Both the position numbers and the translations under genes were made by a program. Shown piece by piece: positions 1-6,941 of a stretch of DNA of 9,090 nt; the first letter of the stretch is position 1; each line of letters begins with the position of its first letter. The DNA is from Dehalococcoidia bacterium CG2_30_46_19 (lineage in GTDB: Bacteria; Chloroflexota; Dehalococcoidia; GIF9; AB-539-J10). The notes beneath the pieces are model-generated. The model did not search any database and was not told the DNA's origin. It was given only the letters and a program-made list of their open reading frames with translations. The stretch lies in assembly GCA_001872925.1 (NCBI GenBank), contig MNYD01000137.1, positions 1 to 9,090 on the forward strand, given 5' to 3'.

Positions 1-92
1 AGAAGGATATAAGGAATCAATTCAAAGACCTTTATCAAGGCAGCTAAAGATTGATAGTCATTGAGACATGGGTCCAAGGCTGGTGAACCAGT

Positions 93-1235
93 CTATAGGT
101 CATGTTCTTCTATCATCCTCTCCGAGATTCTCAATCCCCTTTTCTTTAGCTCCTCGAAGAATTCTTGTGGTTCAATGCAGCCTTCCGGGGGAAACACACC
201 TTTCTCTGTAATAGCGCCGCTGACGACCATCTGAGCACCGATGGCTAACGCTATCCCCGCTTCCCAATCATTACCTATCCTGTCATATGTATAGCTTGTT
301 GCCTTCCCATCCTTCTTACCCTTCACAATTACCCGCGATACCTTGGTAAGCTGTTCCCCGCCAATCATGTCCTTGCCCACCCTGTGAAGCAGAGATTCCA
401 GGAGGGAAACGGTGAACTCCCTGGGCACCACCGGAACTCCTCTCACTTTAATAGGCTCAGTATCCCCCAGCCCATAGGAGAGAAACCTTATAAATTCCTG
501 CCCGGCCCATACTGGAACGATACCTCCCTTACAGGACACATTCTTGACCGAAATATATCTGGGTATGGTTAGTGGCTCAGGATGTCCTGAGTGAAACACC
601 TCAACTTTGCCCACAGGTTCAGGAAAGTCAATTACTTCTTTGTCTGAACCAGCAGGCACATCAACCCAGTGTCCTTGCCGATAGGAAGGCACATCCCCAG
701 AAAAGGCGCCAATGGCATGTAGGGTGGCAGCGCCTCCCGTTCGAGAAATAGCGGGATGAACCCAGATAAGCTTGATTTCCTCAACTTCATCCAGCTTCTG
801 CGCCCCGTATTTGGCACACAAATTTCCTACCCCGGGATTATTGCCCATGCCGATTACTGCAGTTATGTCAGCTTGCTTAGCCTCATTGTGTAAATTAAGC
901 TCATCAATTGTTGGCTGAGGGTCATCGCAGATATCCACGAAGTCCACTCTAGCTTCTATTGCTGCCTTAAGAACCTTAACCCCATATTCGCTGAATGGAC
1001 CGATAGCGCTGGCTACAACATTAGCACCCTGCATCACCTTTGTTAAAGAAGCACGGTCATTGGCATCTACGAACTCCGCTGAAATTTGCACCTCTCGAGT
1101 CTTATAGGCTTTCGCCAGGGATTCAGCTTTGCCCTTATCGTAGTCGGCGATAACGATTTGTTTAACACGACTGCTGACTAAGTCCTTCAGGGCAAGCTCT
1201 CCCATCCCCCCTGCACCAAGCAAAACAATTTTCAT
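93..1235 (-). CDS. Saccharopine dehydrogenase family NAD(P)-dependent oxidoreductase
   Basis: This 380-residue protein opens with a Rossmann nucleotide-binding fold: a beta strand followed by GAGGMG at residues 7-12 and an acidic IADYD at the end of the second strand. A second segment, ASAIGPFSEYG near residue 76, matches the NADP domain of saccharopine dehydrogenase-like enzymes, as does the GMGNNPGVGN turn near 130. The remainder is the alpha/beta substrate domain. The length is normal for the family, which spans lysine/saccharopine metabolism, carboxynorspermidine dehydrogenase and many uncharacterised members; the substrate cannot be read from the sequence. The ATG start is well supported by AAGGAGG at 1242-1248, six bases upstream. 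The gene ends with TAG, the only amber stop among the eight genes here, and the frame stays open beyond it to the window edge. It lies 139 bp downstream of pyrD on the same strand, so a shared transcript is possible. The family is certain; the function is unknown. Confidence 0.88.
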   Translation of the reverse strand: MKIVLLGAGGMGELALKDLVSSRVKQIVIADYDKGKAESLAKAYKTREVQISAEFVDANDRASLTKVMQGANVVASAIGPFSEYGVKVLKAAIEARVDFVDICDDPQPTIDELNLHNEAKQADITAVIGMGNNPGVGNLCAKYGAQKLDEVEEIKLIWVHPAISRTGGAATLHAIGAFSGDVPSYRQGHWVDVPAGSDKEVIDFPEPVGKVEVFHSGHPEPLTIPRYISVKNVSCKGGIVPVWAGQEFIRFLSYGLGDTEPIKVRGVPVVPREFTVSLLESLLHRVGKDMIGGEQLTKVSRVIVKGKKDGKATSYTYDRIGNDWEAGIALAIGAQMVVSGAITEKGVFPPEGCIEPQEFFEELKKRGLRISERMIEEHDL

Positions 1236-1241
1236 CTCGAA

Positions 1242-1248
1242 CCTCCTT
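1242..1248 (-). promoter_or_regulatory. Shine-Dalgarno site of the saccharopine dehydrogenase-like gene
   Basis: The minus strand reads AAGGAGG six bases before the ATG at 1235. It fixes the start codon. The site also lies inside a possible nine-codon upstream ORF (1261 down to 1232) whose TGA overlaps this ATG as ATGA. Confidence 0.8.
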
Positions 1249-1374
1249 CCTGGTTAGCCATCTTTTCCCCTCTCCCAACCTGCAATACAATAATTTTTCA
1301 TATCTTATCCAATTTCCCCTGTTCGTAGTAAAATTTCAAAGGACAAACTGGATACCATTTACAGACCTTATGGC

Positions 1375-2331
1375 TCATTTTGTCGCTACACCAATTATGT
1401 CAACTAAACTTGCGATTCCCTCGTCTTTCAGAAAGCGTTCTATTCCCTGCAATACCTCAAGGCCAGCACGAGGATTGGTGAGATTAGCCGTGCCAACCTG
1501 GATTGCGCTGGCACCAGCCATGATGAACTCCAGGGCATCCTCAGCGGAGGTAATGCCACCACAACCTATCACCGGAATGCTGACAACCTTAGCTACCTCG
1601 TACACCATATAGAGGGCTATTGGCTTGATGGCAGGACCAGAAAGTCCGCCAGTAATATTTCCCAGGGAAGGCTTCCTCTCGTTTATATCTATTGCCATTG
1701 CCTTCACTGTGTTGATTAAGCATACTGCGTCAGCCCGGGCTTCCTCTACCGCCAGAGCAATTTCCTTAATATCAGTCACATTTGGAGTTAATTTGACGAT
1801 GAGGGGCAAGGTAGTCACAGCCTTAACTGCTGAGGTTACCTGAGCTGCTGCTTCAGGAGTCAGGCCAAATTCCATCCCACCTGCTGAGACGTTAGGACAG
1901 CTGATATTCAACTCAATGCCACTTACCCCCGGTACACCTTCTAACTTAGCAGCCACCCTAACATACTCGCCAATTGTCTCCCCGGCGATATTAACAATGA
2001 CAGGCACCTGCCAGCCTTTCCATGCCGGCGCTTTATCTCTAATCAAGGCATCGACACCAATATTCTCCAACCCCACGGAATTAAGCAATCCATACTTTGT
2101 TTCTATCAATCGTGGTTGAGGATTGCCATTCCTGGGCCTGAGAGTGATTCCCTTGCATACAATAGCCCCAAGCTTCTGTATATCGACAAGTTCACTATAC
2201 TCCACACCGTAACCGAAAGTGCCCGAAGCAGTCATCACCGGGTTAGCCAAAGTTAATCCTTCAAGATGATGCGGCGCTAGCTGAATGGTAGTGTTTAATA
2301 AATCGCTTCCCATTTTTACACCCTTCACCAT
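1375..2331 (-). CDS. pyrD: Dihydroorotate dehydrogenase, class 1B catalytic subunit
   Basis: PyrD oxidises dihydroorotate to orotate in de novo pyrimidine synthesis, using FMN in a TIM barrel. Clear family marks are NPVMTASGTFGYG (residues 30-42), CKGITLRPRNGNPQPR (59-74), the GLLNSVGLENIG loop (81-92), ELNISCPN (140-147) with Cys145 as the catalytic base, INTVKAMAIDI (about 206-216), GGLSGPAIKP and the C-terminal phosphate/FMN segments GCGGI and AGASAIQVGT. A catalytic cysteine rather than serine places it in class 1; the sequence is 1B-like, which normally pairs with the iron-sulfur/FAD subunit PyrK, not present here. The first ATG (2331) has no Shine-Dalgarno site. The second, Met7 at 2313, has GAAGGG at good spacing, so the true protein may be 312 residues. 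Upstream, the divergent rimI promoter region is shared. A TATAAT at 2335-2330 on this strand overlaps the first ATG, and its -35 match is poor. Confidence 0.95.
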   Translation of the reverse strand: MVKGVKMGSDLLNTTIQLAPHHLEGLTLANPVMTASGTFGYGVEYSELVDIQKLGAIVCKGITLRPRNGNPQPRLIETKYGLLNSVGLENIGVDALIRDKAPAWKGWQVPVIVNIAGETIGEYVRVAAKLEGVPGVSGIELNISCPNVSAGGMEFGLTPEAAAQVTSAVKAVTTLPLIVKLTPNVTDIKEIALAVEEARADAVCLINTVKAMAIDINERKPSLGNITGGLSGPAIKPIALYMVYEVAKVVSIPVIGCGGITSAEDALEFIMAGASAIQVGTANLTNPRAGLEVLQGIERFLKDEGIASLVDIIGVATK

Positions 2332-2352
2332 TATATCAAGGTAGTTTATAAT
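2324..2352 (+). promoter_or_regulatory. Candidate sigma70-type promoter for rimI
   Basis: TTCACC at 2324-2329 and a perfect TATAAT at 2347-2352 are separated by exactly 17 bp on the plus strand. Transcription would begin near 2359, giving a leader of about 30 bases before the ATG at 2389. The elements sit in the short divergent gap and in the first codons of pyrD, so expression of the two genes could interfere. This is motif matching only. Confidence 0.42.
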
Positions 2353-2388
2353 AAGTCCGTATCAATCAATTATGTTGAATTAAAAACG

Positions 2389-3033
2389 ATGGAGAAAAAG
2401 CAATATATCATCCGTTTGGCAGAGGATAGAGATATTCGCCAGGTAGCTGAGATAGACCAGGAAGCTTTCTCTGAAGAGCAATTATTTCGCTCCCATAGCT
2501 CATATCACCGAGAGATTCATAACCCATTAGCTCGCTACATTGTAGCATGTACAGAAGAGAAGTATGAACCGAATGTAAACAAGCAAATCATGCCCGATAT
2601 TCCCTGGTACAAACGACTTTTCAGCTATGAGCGCCACAATGAATTTGCCCACAATGAACAGTATATCCTTGGTTTTGCCGGCTTATGGATTATGCCCGAC
2701 GAAGGGCACATCTCTGCCATTGGAGTAAGGAACAATTATCGTCGCAGGGGAATAGGAGAGAGATTACTTATCTCACTTATTGACCTTGCCACCGAACTAA
2801 ACATCAAAACAATCAGCTTAGAAGTACGTGTTTCCAACGAGGCAGCTCAGTCCCTTTACCGAAAATATGAATTTCAAACAATAGGAAGACACCCCCATTA
2901 TTACTCGCAAAACGGCGAAGATGCTCTGCTTATGAGCACAAATATTATAACCTCTGCTCCCTTTCAGGCACGTTTTCAACAATTAAAGGAAGCTCACCAG
3001 CGAAGGTGGAAAGAGTGTTCCGTTACCATTTAA
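2389..3033 (+). CDS. rimI: Ribosomal protein S18-alanine N-acetyltransferase (RimI-like GNAT)
   Basis: This 214-residue GNAT-fold enzyme probably acetylates the N-terminal alanine of ribosomal protein S18 with acetyl-CoA. The acetyl-CoA pyrophosphate loop is RRRGIG at 118-123 after ISAIGVRNNY. The next strand, LEVRVSN, and the helix SLYRKYEF match the RimI signature: Glu145 and Tyr157 align in spacing with the catalytic Glu103 and Tyr115 of E. coli RimI. The YYSQNGEDALLM segment (171-182) is the RimI C-terminal hallmark. The protein is about 60 residues longer than E. coli RimI, with an insertion at roughly residues 55-90 (rich in Tyr, His, Asn and Lys) and a C-terminal tail of about 30 residues. 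No Shine-Dalgarno site precedes the ATG, and no alternative in-frame start exists close upstream. It stands alone, divergent from pyrD and convergent with pscS. Without a neighbouring tsaB/tsaD, assignment to S18 is by similarity, and another protein N-terminus could be the target. Confidence 0.83.
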   Translation: MEKKQYIIRLAEDRDIRQVAEIDQEAFSEEQLFRSHSSYHREIHNPLARYIVACTEEKYEPNVNKQIMPDIPWYKRLFSYERHNEFAHNEQYILGFAGLWIMPDEGHISAIGVRNNYRRRGIGERLLISLIDLATELNIKTISLEVRVSNEAAQSLYRKYEFQTIGRHPHYYSQNGEDALLMSTNIITSAPFQARFQQLKEAHQRRWKECSVTI

Positions 3034-3050
3034 CTCTCGACTCCCCACCT

Positions 3051-3194
3051 TGTCATTGCGAGGAGCGTTAGCGGTTGCGAGGCGTAGCCGAAGCAAACTG
3101 GAGCATGAGATTCCTCGTTTCACTCGGAACAAGCTCCGCAATCCCTGAGAAGCATACCCAGAAACGAGATTGCTTCGCTCTGCTCGCAATGACA
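3051..3194. repeat. 144-bp nested inverted-repeat (REP/MITE-like) element
   Basis: The ends are perfect 12-bp inverted repeats: TGTCATTGCGAG at 3051-3062 and CTCGCAATGACA at 3183-3194. Two inner dyads nest inside: CGAAGCAA (3089-3096) with TTGCTTCG (3170-3177), and CTCGTTTC (3114-3121) with GAAACGAG (3161-3168). The whole element can fold into one long imperfect hairpin. No transposase or flanking target duplication is visible, so it is non-autonomous or REP-like. It fills the gap between the convergent rimI and pscS genes and may serve as a bidirectional transcription barrier, although no T-run follows. Related short copies occur at 8915-8972. Small ORFs that translate across it are artefacts of the repeat. 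Confidence 0.85.
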
Positions 3195-3277
3195 TAAAGA
3201 ACCGTCGAAGCCATTCCAGCCCTAAAGTAGAACATAACCGCATACTCTGAGGTATCACTCATCTATCCGAGCTAGAA

Positions 3278-4408
3278 TCAGCTATATTTGCTTAAGATAG
3301 ACTTAAAGGAATCGACAACAAAACTCAATTGTTCCTTACTAGCTGCAAAGGTAGAGAGCTTAAAGGATCTGGCTAAGCCTGGCTGCGGACCCCAGATTCC
3401 CCTATCATCAAGCTCTTTATAAAGAAAATAACCTCGCTCCCGAACACGCTGGGATATCTCATAAAGCATCGGTGCCTCAAAGTGCAATAAATCATGTTTG
3501 TGTGGCTTCTCCCCCAACTGCTTGAAACCTAATTTCTCAAGCTCATTGGAAAACCACTGCGCCTTTAATACCTGCTCATCCCAATGGTTAACCCTCTCTA
3601 CCACATAAGGAAAGGATGCCATAAGCGTTATCAGAGGGACTCCCCTTAATGTGCAGCCAAGAAGCTCAACTTCTTTATTGCTATATGCTTCCGCTTTCCG
3701 CAATACCACCTCCTCCCACCTCTTTTTCATCCCCAATACTCCGCAAGGCCCGGCAGACGCCATGCTCTTATGACCGCTGCCGACAACGAAATCCACCCCT
3801 AGCTCATTCATATTCACCGGCATCCTGCCTACAGCATATGCACCGTTGAGAATAAATGGAACATCATGTTCTTGAGCAATATCTCCCAGCCTCCTGGCAT
3901 CAGGGATATTCCCGTAGTTGCCATCAGGGTAAGTTAATAAAATCATCCTGGGATGATATTTCTCTATGAGCGGCTCATACTCATTAACATCAATGGTAAA
4001 TTCGGGGTAGCCAGAGCTGGGCACCTCAATTACATTTAATCCCACTCGCTCAGCAGCAACAATCGTAGTGTAATGCCGATTACTATCGACGATAATCGAA
4101 TCACCAGGCTTAGCCAGAGAATGCATTATCGCGAATTTAGCCTCCCTTGCCCCGTGAGTTATGGTAGCAACTTCACAGCCTAAAAATTCCGGCAAAAGCT
4201 CATGCACAAACTCCTGAACAGGAGGATTTGTGATATCACACAAGGAACCAGAACAAAAATCGCACACGGAATAACCGTCTCCGAATTCTATTAAAGCCTG
4301 CCTTGCCGCTTCAGTGAGAAGTCCGCCTGTCTGCAATGGCATAAGAGTTATAATGTCCTTATGCTTTCGGTGTAACTCACCAAGCTTCTGCAACCTTTTA
4401 TCCTTCAA
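3278..4408 (-). CDS. pscS: O-phospho-L-seryl-tRNA:Cys-tRNA synthase (SepCysS)
   Basis: SepCysS is a PLP enzyme (fold type I) that converts O-phosphoseryl-tRNA-Cys made by SepRS into cysteinyl-tRNA-Cys. The 376 residues carry the family signatures: PLQTGGLLTEAARQALIEFG (24-43), the GDGYSVCDFCSG motif with Cys49 and Cys52, THGAREAKFAIMH (84-96), LTYPDGNYGN, NGAYAVGRMP, SGHKSM with Lys214 as the PLP lysine, and GCTLRGVPLITLMASFP with Cys252. Cys49, Cys52 and Cys252 correspond to the three cysteines of archaeal SepCysS shown to matter for sulfur transfer. The start is TTG at 4408, overlapping the sepS stop by 11 bp, with AGGAAGG about six bases upstream; an upstream in-frame stop near 4441 and lack of another start support it. 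The gene is slightly shorter than archaeal forms and has no fused SepCysE domain. The SelA/SepSecS and cysteine desulfurase families are related, but the motifs are specific. Confidence 0.96.
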   Translation of the reverse strand: MKDKRLQKLGELHRKHKDIITLMPLQTGGLLTEAARQALIEFGDGYSVCDFCSGSLCDITNPPVQEFVHELLPEFLGCEVATITHGAREAKFAIMHSLAKPGDSIIVDSNRHYTTIVAAERVGLNVIEVPSSGYPEFTIDVNEYEPLIEKYHPRMILLTYPDGNYGNIPDARRLGDIAQEHDVPFILNGAYAVGRMPVNMNELGVDFVVGSGHKSMASAGPCGVLGMKKRWEEVVLRKAEAYSNKEVELLGCTLRGVPLITLMASFPYVVERVNHWDEQVLKAQWFSNELEKLGFKQLGEKPHKHDLLHFEAPMLYEISQRVRERGYFLYKELDDRGIWGPQPGLARSFKLSTFAASKEQLSFVVDSFKSILSKYS

Positions 4409-5933
4409 CTTTGTCCTTCCTGCCTTTAAAGTGTGATTTTATGGTCACAAACACCGCCCCTCTAACCCCAATCTTTTTCTGCTGTCTTTCTATGTATTCC
4501 AGAATAGCTTCAGGAATTTGCAAATTGAGGTCCGAGAGATGCCTTACCGTTTTCACCTGGTAGGGTAAATCCTCGTGGCTATCCTCTATTAGAGCTGCTG
4601 CAGCCATAGCGATAGCATGCATATAGTTTATACCGCTATATTCTCCTGAAGGGACTATATCACTATAAATGGTACCATCAGCCACACAAATCTCATTAAA
4701 TCCAGCGGGACCGATGAGCCTCTTGCCCTGTTCTACTTCCACCACTTTCACTACAACTAAATCATCTTCCCAGGCCACATATTCACAGGGAGCAATTTCA
4801 TCCTTGTGCTTTCGCGCAGTTTGCTCAAGCGCACTGGCTATTTTCCTTCCTCGAGAAGTTCTGGGGCTTGCTAAATAGGTGATAGACCTGGCTATCTCCT
4901 CATCGGAAAATTCCGCTACGGAGAATTGAGGATATGCTACTTCCCTAACATCATCTATTCCATAGAGTATCATCGCCAACCTCTCGATGCCTAAGCCAGC
5001 GTTGAATACCGGATATTTAATGCCAAAGTTCGCCAGCGATACCGGGGAATACATACCAATATCAGCGACTTCTAACCACTTACCCTTGTGATTAATAAAA
5101 ACTTCCTGCTCTTGACCAGGAGCATAATATTTAGACGTTGCCATTTTCGTTTCAATCTTAATATCAGAAAAACCATATTGCCTGAGAATTTCCTCGGTTA
5201 TCTCTCTACCAGCACTTAAGGAAATGTTGGCATCCATTATCACTATTGACGCTGAATGATGAATCCGTAAATGGTGGGCATCTTCCCTCTGCTCATTTCG
5301 ATACCGAGGACCTACTGAGAACAAGGCAACGGGAAACTTAGCTTTATCCTGTATTGCCGCTAACGTGTGAAACCAGGTACCTGTCATGTGACTTCTGAGA
5401 GTTTTATTGGAAGGTAGTGGTCTCATTTTTTCCAGTTCCGGAAAAACCCGGCTCAGAAGCTCTGTAGCTTGACGGTCAGTGATGTCTAACGCGTTGATAA
5501 GCTCTTCTACAAGGTTATCAGCTTCAATTTCCCCTTTTTTATATGCCCTCAGGATGGTTCGTAACGCCTTGACATCAAGCTCTCCCACTATCTTTTTTGC
5601 CTCAATTATCTTCTTGTTGCTCAAACCTATCTCGGGACGAGGCAATTCAGCAAGATAATAAACCCTGTCAAGGATAACCCGAGCTTCAGGACCATATTGC
5701 TTGGAGACATCGCTGTCGGGCAGGATGGTAAGATTTTCCACCTCATCGAAGCCAAGTCTTAATAATATCTCCCGGGACTTTTGAATCAGCTCCCGTAGAA
5801 GGTGAGGCTTACCACGACCCTGAAGACTGACTTTGGTATCTACCGGCAAAAGCTTAGCTGTCGACATCCAGGCCTCGGTAAAGTCTCCCTTCGCCTGAGC
5901 CCGTATCCTACCTAAATCAAACATCTCAGCCAT
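4398..5933 (-). CDS. sepS: O-phosphoserine--tRNA(Cys) ligase (SepRS)
   Basis: SepRS is a class IIc aminoacyl-tRNA synthetase, related to PheRS alpha, that attaches O-phosphoserine to tRNA-Cys. At 511 residues it covers the full architecture of the archaeal enzymes (about 540). The N-terminal segment FDLGRIRAQAKGDFTEAW and the ELPRPEIGLS stretch (96-105) are SepRS-like. SHMTGTWF (181-188), motif 2 from about 204 to 233 with RNEQREDAHHL and HHSASIVIM, and motif 3 NAGLGIERLAMILYG (311-325) form the catalytic core. Thr184, Ser227 and Ser229 have exactly the spacing of Thr188, Ser231 and Ser233, which hold the phosphate in the Archaeoglobus enzyme. The C-terminal part, ending in VRGAVFVTIKSHF, is the anticodon-binding region. 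The first ATG has no visible Shine-Dalgarno site; Met4 at 5924 is an alternative. The gene lies 28 bp after the FMN gene and overlaps pscS, so the pair is coexpressed. Confidence 0.95.
   Translation of the reverse strand: MAEMFDLGRIRAQAKGDFTEAWMSTAKLLPVDTKVSLQGRGKPHLLRELIQKSREILLRLGFDEVENLTILPDSDVSKQYGPEARVILDRVYYLAELPRPEIGLSNKKIIEAKKIVGELDVKALRTILRAYKKGEIEADNLVEELINALDITDRQATELLSRVFPELEKMRPLPSNKTLRSHMTGTWFHTLAAIQDKAKFPVALFSVGPRYRNEQREDAHHLRIHHSASIVIMDANISLSAGREITEEILRQYGFSDIKIETKMATSKYYAPGQEQEVFINHKGKWLEVADIGMYSPVSLANFGIKYPVFNAGLGIERLAMILYGIDDVREVAYPQFSVAEFSDEEIARSITYLASPRTSRGRKIASALEQTARKHKDEIAPCEYVAWEDDLVVVKVVEVEQGKRLIGPAGFNEICVADGTIYSDIVPSGEYSGINYMHAIAMAAAALIEDSHEDLPYQVKTVRHLSDLNLQIPEAILEYIERQQKKIGVRGAVFVTIKSHFKGRKDKVEG
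4413..4420 (-). promoter_or_regulatory. Ribosome binding site deciding the TTG start of pscS
   Basis: On the minus strand, AGGAAGG lies within the last codons of sepS, about six bases before the TTG at 4408. No ATG or GTG is available in frame upstream before a stop near 4441, so the site supports TTG as the real start. The arrangement suggests translational coupling of SepCysS to SepRS. Confidence 0.6.
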
Positions 5934-5961
5934 CAGGATAACAATTTGTCATGCAACTCGC

Positions 5962-6936
5962 TTAGCCAGCCCTAATCATCCTGGTTAGGCGATTCAGGAT
6001 ATCTTCTGCTCCACTCACCATATCATCGATGACTTCCTTCACAGTAGGGACTTCATTGATAAGCCCGATAACCTGCCCACAAGGTAAAATGGCAGAGTTT
6101 ATATCACCCTTCTCCCAGCTTGCTCGAACCTTGTCACCGGAGATAAGCGGAACCAGTTCATCCAATGTGGCCCCCCTGTTTTCCATTTCAATAACCTTCC
6201 GTGCTACTTCATTTTTGAAAACTCTTTCCATAGAGCGTAAAGAGCGGAGCACCGGTACAGTATCAGTTTCCTTAGCTCTAATTACCGCATCCTTGACATT
6301 TTGGTGAACCAGACTTTCCTTAGTAATCATAAAACGAGTCCCCATAACGACACCATCTGCCCCTAATGCTAGAGCAGCTACGAAACCGCGGGCATCACCA
6401 ATCCCGCCTCCGGCAATAACAGGAAGGTTCACAGCATCAGCAACAAGAGGAACTTGAATAAAGGTAGTTATCTCATCCATCGGCGGTGCACCGCCACATT
6501 CAAACCCTACTATAGCCACAGCATCCACCCCTAAACGCTCTGCGGTTCGAGCATCCCTCAGTCGAGCTACCTTATGAATATGCTTTACCTTCCCTTTTTT
6601 AATACGTTGCACATGTGCTTCAGTAATCCTTCCCGATGTCTCAATAGCACTGGCCCCTTCTTCTATAGCGGTGTCTATCAATCCTTCCCTATCTATGATA
6701 CGAAGCGTCGGCATAAAGGTAACATTCACACCGAAAGGCTTGTCAGTGAGCGTTTTGATCTTTCGAATCTCGTCTCTTAGTTCTTCTTTAGAACCAAAAT
6801 TGCCCACAGCAAGTATACCCATGCCACCAGCGTTGGATACCGCGGCAACAAGCTCAGCATTTGATACATACTGCATCCCTCCACAAATGATGGGATATTC
6901 AATTCCCAGCATTTCAGTTATCCTCGTCTTAAACAT
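5962..6936 (-). CDS. FMN-dependent nitronate monooxygenase-like / enoyl reductase-like TIM-barrel protein
   Basis: This 324-residue protein belongs to the 2-nitropropane dioxygenase (NPD) family, which includes nitronate monooxygenases and the enoyl-ACP reductase FabK. Signatures are YPIICGGMQYVSNAELVAAV (14-33), AGGMGILAVG, DKPFGVNVTFMP (65-76), GFECGGAP (144-151), VIAGGGIGDARG (173-184), ALGADGVVMGTRF and a C-terminal CGQVIGLI segment. The G-G-G-I and M-G-T-R-F segments bind the FMN phosphate. The position after E-C-G-G, usually a histidine in nitronate monooxygenases and FabK, is Ala150, so classical nitronate chemistry is doubtful. The ATG has an excellent GGGAGGT site five bases upstream. 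It is the first gene of an apparent operon with sepS, 28 bp downstream, and pscS. This position is suggestive but does not prove a role in cysteine synthesis. The family is certain; the substrate is unknown. Confidence 0.85.
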   Translation of the reverse strand: MFKTRITEMLGIEYPIICGGMQYVSNAELVAAVSNAGGMGILAVGNFGSKEELRDEIRKIKTLTDKPFGVNVTFMPTLRIIDREGLIDTAIEEGASAIETSGRITEAHVQRIKKGKVKHIHKVARLRDARTAERLGVDAVAIVGFECGGAPPMDEITTFIQVPLVADAVNLPVIAGGGIGDARGFVAALALGADGVVMGTRFMITKESLVHQNVKDAVIRAKETDTVPVLRSLRSMERVFKNEVARKVIEMENRGATLDELVPLISGDKVRASWEKGDINSAILPCGQVIGLINEVPTVKEVIDDMVSGAEDILNRLTRMIRAG

Positions 6937-6941
6937 TTCTT

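Noticed and set aside
80..91. Small dyad CTGGT/ACCAG just after the oxidoreductase stop, as a terminator.
   Set aside because: The stem is five bp with a two-base loop and no following T-run on the minus strand, too weak to call.
1236..1374. Possible tRNA or riboswitch in the gap between pyrD and the oxidoreductase.
   Set aside because: No cloverleaf, CCA end or recognisable riboswitch core was found; only weak promoter-like hexamers such as TTGGAT with TGTATT on the minus strand.
2983..3262. Two minus-strand ORFs of 91 and 64 codons between rimI and pscS.
   Set aside because: They translate the inverted-repeat element; the resulting SLRAERSN and VIASRAKQS strings are products of the repeat sequence, and both overlap non-coding repeat or the rimI end.
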